Source of the DNA: Pseudomonas frederiksbergensis
GTDB lineage: Bacteria; Pseudomonadota; Gammaproteobacteria; Pseudomonadales; Pseudomonadaceae
Assembly: GCF_003732275.1 (NCBI RefSeq)
Contig: NZ_MOBM01000042.1
Span: 62,001-126,000, forward strand
Direction: 5' to 3'
Length of the DNA stretch: 64,000 nucleotides
In this document: positions 60,979 through 64,000 of the stretch, one piece after another
Layout: each line of letters begins with the position of its first letter
Position numbering within the stretch: the first letter of the stretch is position 1
The notes under the pieces: model-generated
What the model was told of the DNA's origin: nothing
Databases searched by the model: none
The model's input: the letters and a program-made list of their open reading frames with translations, nothing else
Made by a program: the position numbers and the translations under genes

Positions 60979-60996
60979 GAGGCCATCAAGAGCGCG

Positions 60997-62889
60997 TTAG
61001 ATCCTGAAGCTACCCACCAACTGCTTCAACCGCGCCGCCTGCTGCTCAAGATCAGCACACGCACGCAAGGTCGACTGCAAGTTCTCCACACCTTCCTGGT
61101 TCAGCGTGTTGATCTCGGTGATGTCGACGTTGATCGACTCGACCACGGCGGTCTGTTCTTCGGTCGCGGTGGCCACGGACTGGTTCATCCCGTCGATCTC
61201 ACCGATGCGCTGCGTCACGCTGCCCAGGCGTTCGCCGGCCTGGTTGGCGATGCCGACGCTGCTTTCGCTCTGGCGCTGGCTATCGGTCATGGTGCTGACC
61301 GCTTCCCGGGCGCCGACTTGCAGTTCTTCGATCATCTTCTGCACTTGCTGCGCCGAATCCTGAGTGCGGTGGGCGAGGTTGCGCACCTCGTCCGCGACCA
61401 CGGCAAAACCACGGCCGGCTTCACCGGCACGGGCTGCTTCGATGGCAGCGTTGAGCGCCAGCAGGTTGGTTTGCTGCGAGATGCTGGTGATCACTTCCAG
61501 AATCTGGCCGATGTTCACCGTGTTGCTGTTCAGGGTTTCGATGTTGCCGCACGAATCGCTGATTTTTGCCGACAGCTGCTGCATGGCTGCGATGGTTTTA
61601 TCCACCACTTGCTGACCGTCTTCGGCCAAGGCACGGGCGTCGCTCGAATGCTGCGAGGCGAGGGCGGCGTTCTGGGCGATTTCCTGGGCGGCGGCGCCCA
61701 GTTCGTTGATCGCTGCAGCCACGCTGCTGGTGCGCGAGGCTTGCTGATCGGAGTTGAACATCGACGAGTTGGAGGCCGCGACGACCCGCAAGGCGACTTC
61801 GTTGACCTGGCCGGTAGCCGAGGACACTTCGCGGATCGAGGTGTGAATACGTTCCACGAAACGGTTGAACGAGGTGCCCAATGCACCAAACTCGTCTTGC
61901 CCGTGAATGGTCAGACGCTTGGTCAGGTCCCCTTCACCCTCGGCGATGTCATGCATGGCGCGGCCCATGGTCAGCAGCGGTTGCATCAGCACGCGGATCA
62001 GCATGCTCAGCAGCGCGATGATGATGACCACGGCGATGACCATGGCGATGATCGCCGAGGTGCGGAATTCGCTGAGCATCGAGAACGCGGTGTCTTTGTC
62101 CAGGACCAGCGCCACATACCAATCCGCCGACGGCACACCGTTGACGTGAGTGAAAGAGATGAACCGGGTTTTGCCATCCAGTTCGACTTCTTTCAGGCCC
62201 GGGCTGATTTTCGGCGCGCCGTTGGGGTAGGCGTCGGCCAGGTTCTTGAGCACCAGTTTGCTGTCCGGGTGGATCAGGATTTTGCCGTCGGCGCTGACGA
62301 TAAACGCATGGCCATGACCGCCGAAATTCAGCAAGTTGATGATTGCGCTGACGCTGGACAGATCAATGTCTGCGCCCGCGACGCCAATCATTTGATTCTG
62401 ATGCTTCACTGGCGTGGCAACGGTAATCACCAGTTTTCCCGACGATGCCGCAATGTAGGGTTCGGTGACGATGGTCTGTTGCGCGTTGTTGGCTGCCTTG
62501 TACCAGCCACGGGCGCGCGGGTCGTAGTCTGCGGCGCGGTTGCCGGCCGGGACCGAGAACATCACGCCATCGGTGCCGCCGAAGTAGCTCAGCTGGAAGT
62601 TGCTGGTATAGGCCGGCAGGTCGATGGCGCGCTTGAGGTTGGCCTGGGCGCTGCCGTCCACGGCGATCTGCTGGGACAGCGATTGCAGCAATTGGATGCG
62701 GCTTTCCAGCCAGGTCTGGATGTTGCTGGTGGTCAGGCTGCCGAGTTCCTGCATCGAAGACTCGGTACTGCTGCGCAGGGTCTGCCGCTGGCGGTAATCG
62801 TTGAACAGAATGAAACAGGCGAATGCAACGGCCACCACGAGGGCGGCGGCCAACAGGATTTTGTGGCTGAACTTCATATTTCTGGTCAT
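60997..62889 (-). CDS. Methyl-accepting chemotaxis protein with dCache sensor
   Basis: This is a 630-residue receptor. The first membrane helix (ILLAAALVVAVAFACFILFN) is followed by a periplasmic dCache_1 domain (about 35-275) with YDPRARGWYKAANN, EPYIAASSGKLVITVATPV and GVAGADIDLSSV. A second membrane helix (IIAMVIAVVIIIALLSMLI) leads to HAMP (QPLLTMGRAMHDIAEGEGDL), then a signalling domain whose hairpin tip is EAARAGEAGRGFAVVADEVRNLA. It resembles the PctA/PctB amino-acid receptors, but the Asp that usually follows EPY in those is Ala, so the ligand may differ. Confidence 0.92.
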   Translation of the reverse strand: MTRNMKFSHKILLAAALVVAVAFACFILFNDYRQRQTLRSSTESSMQELGSLTTSNIQTWLESRIQLLQSLSQQIAVDGSAQANLKRAIDLPAYTSNFQLSYFGGTDGVMFSVPAGNRAADYDPRARGWYKAANNAQQTIVTEPYIAASSGKLVITVATPVKHQNQMIGVAGADIDLSSVSAIINLLNFGGHGHAFIVSADGKILIHPDSKLVLKNLADAYPNGAPKISPGLKEVELDGKTRFISFTHVNGVPSADWYVALVLDKDTAFSMLSEFRTSAIIAMVIAVVIIIALLSMLIRVLMQPLLTMGRAMHDIAEGEGDLTKRLTIHGQDEFGALGTSFNRFVERIHTSIREVSSATGQVNEVALRVVAASNSSMFNSDQQASRTSSVAAAINELGAAAQEIAQNAALASQHSSDARALAEDGQQVVDKTIAAMQQLSAKISDSCGNIETLNSNTVNIGQILEVITSISQQTNLLALNAAIEAARAGEAGRGFAVVADEVRNLAHRTQDSAQQVQKMIEELQVGAREAVSTMTDSQRQSESSVGIANQAGERLGSVTQRIGEIDGMNQSVATATEEQTAVVESINVDITEINTLNQEGVENLQSTLRACADLEQQAARLKQLVGSFRI

Positions 62890-63169
62890 TAAATGAGCTA
62901 CCGCGAAGGGCTGGTCAACAAGGGGTGTCGATTTGCCACAGTGGAAGGCTTTGCGCTGCTTCTATGTCGACTGGCAAGCGCCGAAGATTAGGCGGCCTGG
63001 GGGAAAACCGACGAAATACTCAACGGCGCGAAAAAGTGGGCTGATTTATCGTCAAAAGGCTGACGGCGACCAAACAAATAGCCGAATGCTCAGGGAACCA
63101 GACAGGAGTTTTCTCTTCTAAGCTTCAGCTTGGCAGCCATGCCATTCCCTTCGCCCCAGGAGTTACACC

Positions 63170-63424
63170 ATGTCGCTGCGATCTATCGCCTTGCTCTCGT
63201 TCTGCGTGTTGTTGGCAGCGTGCGGCAAGATCAATCAGGAAAATTACTCGAAGCTGTCGACCGGCATGCCCAAGGCCGAGGTTGAAACCTTGCTGGGCAA
63301 ACCGACCGATTGCTCGGGCGCGCTTGGCATGTCCAGTTGCACCTGGGGCGACAAAAACAGCTTTATCAGCGTGCAGTATGCCGGTGACAAAGTGCTGATG
63401 TTTTCTGGCCAAGGCCTGAAGTAA
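63170..63424 (+). CDS. Small lipoprotein (DUF3862/BamE-like fold)
   Basis: This is an 84-residue lipoprotein with signal LRSIALLSFCVLLAAC and lipobox LAAC. The mature part, NYSKLSTGMPKAEVETLLGKPTDC then SCTWGDKNSFISVQYAGDKV, follows the BamE/SmpA-like pattern (a 'G-M-s-k-e-V...LG.P' helix-strand motif). Location is the outer or inner membrane, periplasmic side. It probably shares a transcript with the lipocalin 33 bases downstream. Confidence 0.85.
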   Translation: MSLRSIALLSFCVLLAACGKINQENYSKLSTGMPKAEVETLLGKPTDCSGALGMSSCTWGDKNSFISVQYAGDKVLMFSGQGLK

Positions 63425-63457
63425 ACCGGGGCTATTCGCCCACGGGAGAAAAAAATA

Positions 63458-64000
63458 ATGAAGCGGTTACTGATTGTTCTTTTTGCCGGCCTGGTATTGG
63501 CCGGCTGCGCCACTTCTAGCGTAGATCCGTTGGCACCCAAGACTGTCAATACGGTCAACCTCAAGCGCTACCAGGGAACCTGGTACGAACTGGCGCGTCT
63601 GCCGGTGTATTTCCAGCGCAACTGCGCGCAATCCGAAGCCCATTACAGCCTCAAGCCTGAAGGTGACATGGCGGTGCTGAACCGCTGTCTGACGTCGGAC
63701 TGGCAATGGGAAGAGGCCAAAGGCACGGCTTATCCACAGGTGCCCGGCAAGGCCGACAAGCTGTGGGTCGAGTTCGATACCTGGTTCTCGCGACTGATAC
63801 CTGGTGTGGCGAAGGGAGAGTACTGGGTGTTGTACGTCAGCGATGATTACAAGACCGCGATCGTCGGCGACCCGAGCCGCCGTCACCTCTGGCTGCTGTC
63901 ACGGACCCCGACGGTCAATGGTGTAGTGCGCGAAGAACTGCTGAGCAAGGCGCGTCAGCAGGGTTATGACACGACGCGGCTGATCTGGCGCACGTCGGAC
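63458..64000 (+). CDS. blc: Bacterial lipocalin (Blc), truncated by the window end
   Basis: 181 codons are visible with no stop, so a few C-terminal residues lie outside. The lipoprotein signal KRLLIVLFAGLVLAGC has lipobox LAGC. The lipocalin motif is LKRYQGTWYELARLPVYFQR (GxW at the first strand). VEFDTWFSRLIPGVAKGEYWVLYVSDDYKTAIVGDPSRRHLWLLSR covers the barrel strands typical of Blc. Blc proteins bind lysophospholipids in the outer membrane under envelope stress. The purine-rich ribosome site GGGAGAA lies 10 bases upstream. Confidence 0.93.
   Translation, partial: MKRLLIVLFAGLVLAGCATSSVDPLAPKTVNTVNLKRYQGTWYELARLPVYFQRNCAQSEAHYSLKPEGDMAVLNRCLTSDWQWEEAKGTAYPQVPGKADKLWVEFDTWFSRLIPGVAKGEYWVLYVSDDYKTAIVGDPSRRHLWLLSRTPTVNGVVREELLSKARQQGYDTTRLIWRTSD

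Noticed and set aside
61318..62892. 524-codon open frame antisense to the chemoreceptor
   Set aside because: Explained by the repetitive coiled-coil coding of the receptor on the minus strand.
63040..63075. GACGATAA on the minus strand as a FliA (sigma-28) promoter for the chemoreceptor
   Set aside because: The -10 matches GCCGATAA fairly well, but no TAAA occurs at the required 15-bp spacing and the distance to the gene is about 160 bases.

Overview
The window reads as chromosome of a Pseudomonas of the fluorescens group. Supporting points are the high GC, the collinear core blocks found in pseudomonads (yggX-mutY-asmA; hisB-hisH-DUF2164-hisA-hisF; a YibQ-like deacetylase, ctpA, envC, gpmI; grxC-secB; trmL; ntrB-ntrC near glnA; thiI-typA; the DUF2339/DUF3999 pair; fbp) and the many inverted pairs of the Pseudomonas REP sequence (GTGGGAGCGAGC...GCTCGCGA). 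No rRNA, CRISPR array or complete insertion sequence was seen.

Layout. (1) Positions 1-5525 look like the right end of a genomic island inserted at the 3' end of tRNA-Thr(UGU), 5525-5600. It carries a P4-type tyrosine integrase next to the tRNA, a second recombinase of a different family, a RelB/RelE-like toxin-antitoxin pair, and an operon of an unknown 218-residue protein plus an XRE/ImmA-type regulator cut by the window edge. (2) Positions 5.6-17.6 kb hold an FkbM methyltransferase, a four-gene basic/polar amino-acid ABC transporter followed by a methyltransferase-like gene, a GABA permease behind a sigma-54-type promoter, a vapBC pair flanked by two near-identical terminator hairpins, two tandem paralogues of unknown function, an alpha/beta hydrolase and a DUF1016 nuclease-like protein. 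(3) Positions 17.7-20.5 kb hold gene remnants, then a two-gene operon of an Fe(II)/2-oxoglutarate dioxygenase and a TSUP (TauE-type) exporter beside tRNA-Phe. (4) Positions 20.5-30 kb hold the mutY operon, a PanZ-like acetyltransferase, an OFA-family MFS transporter and the histidine operon. (5) Positions 30-40 kb hold a solute-binding protein, an AT-rich secreted trypsin-like protease that looks acquired, the envelope cluster envC-ctpA-deacetylase, gpmI, a rhodanese-grxC-secB run and trmL. (6) Positions 40.5-48.6 kb hold the nitrogen regulation region (ntrBC, glnA with a -24/-12 promoter), two DUF4124 paralogues, a secreted chorismate mutase and thiI. (7) Positions 48.7-64 kb hold typA, a YkgJ-type protein, glycogen phosphorylase, the DUF2339/DUF3999 membrane pair, fbp, DUF924, a dCache chemoreceptor, a small lipoprotein and a lipocalin that runs off the right edge.

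The parts most worth a second look are the XRE/ImmA operon with its palindromic operator, the dioxygenase/TSUP operon, the vapBC module between twin terminators with compensatory stem changes, the acquired protease gene, and a 34-bp direct repeat near 40.1 kb. All family assignments come from reading the sequence; no database search was run.
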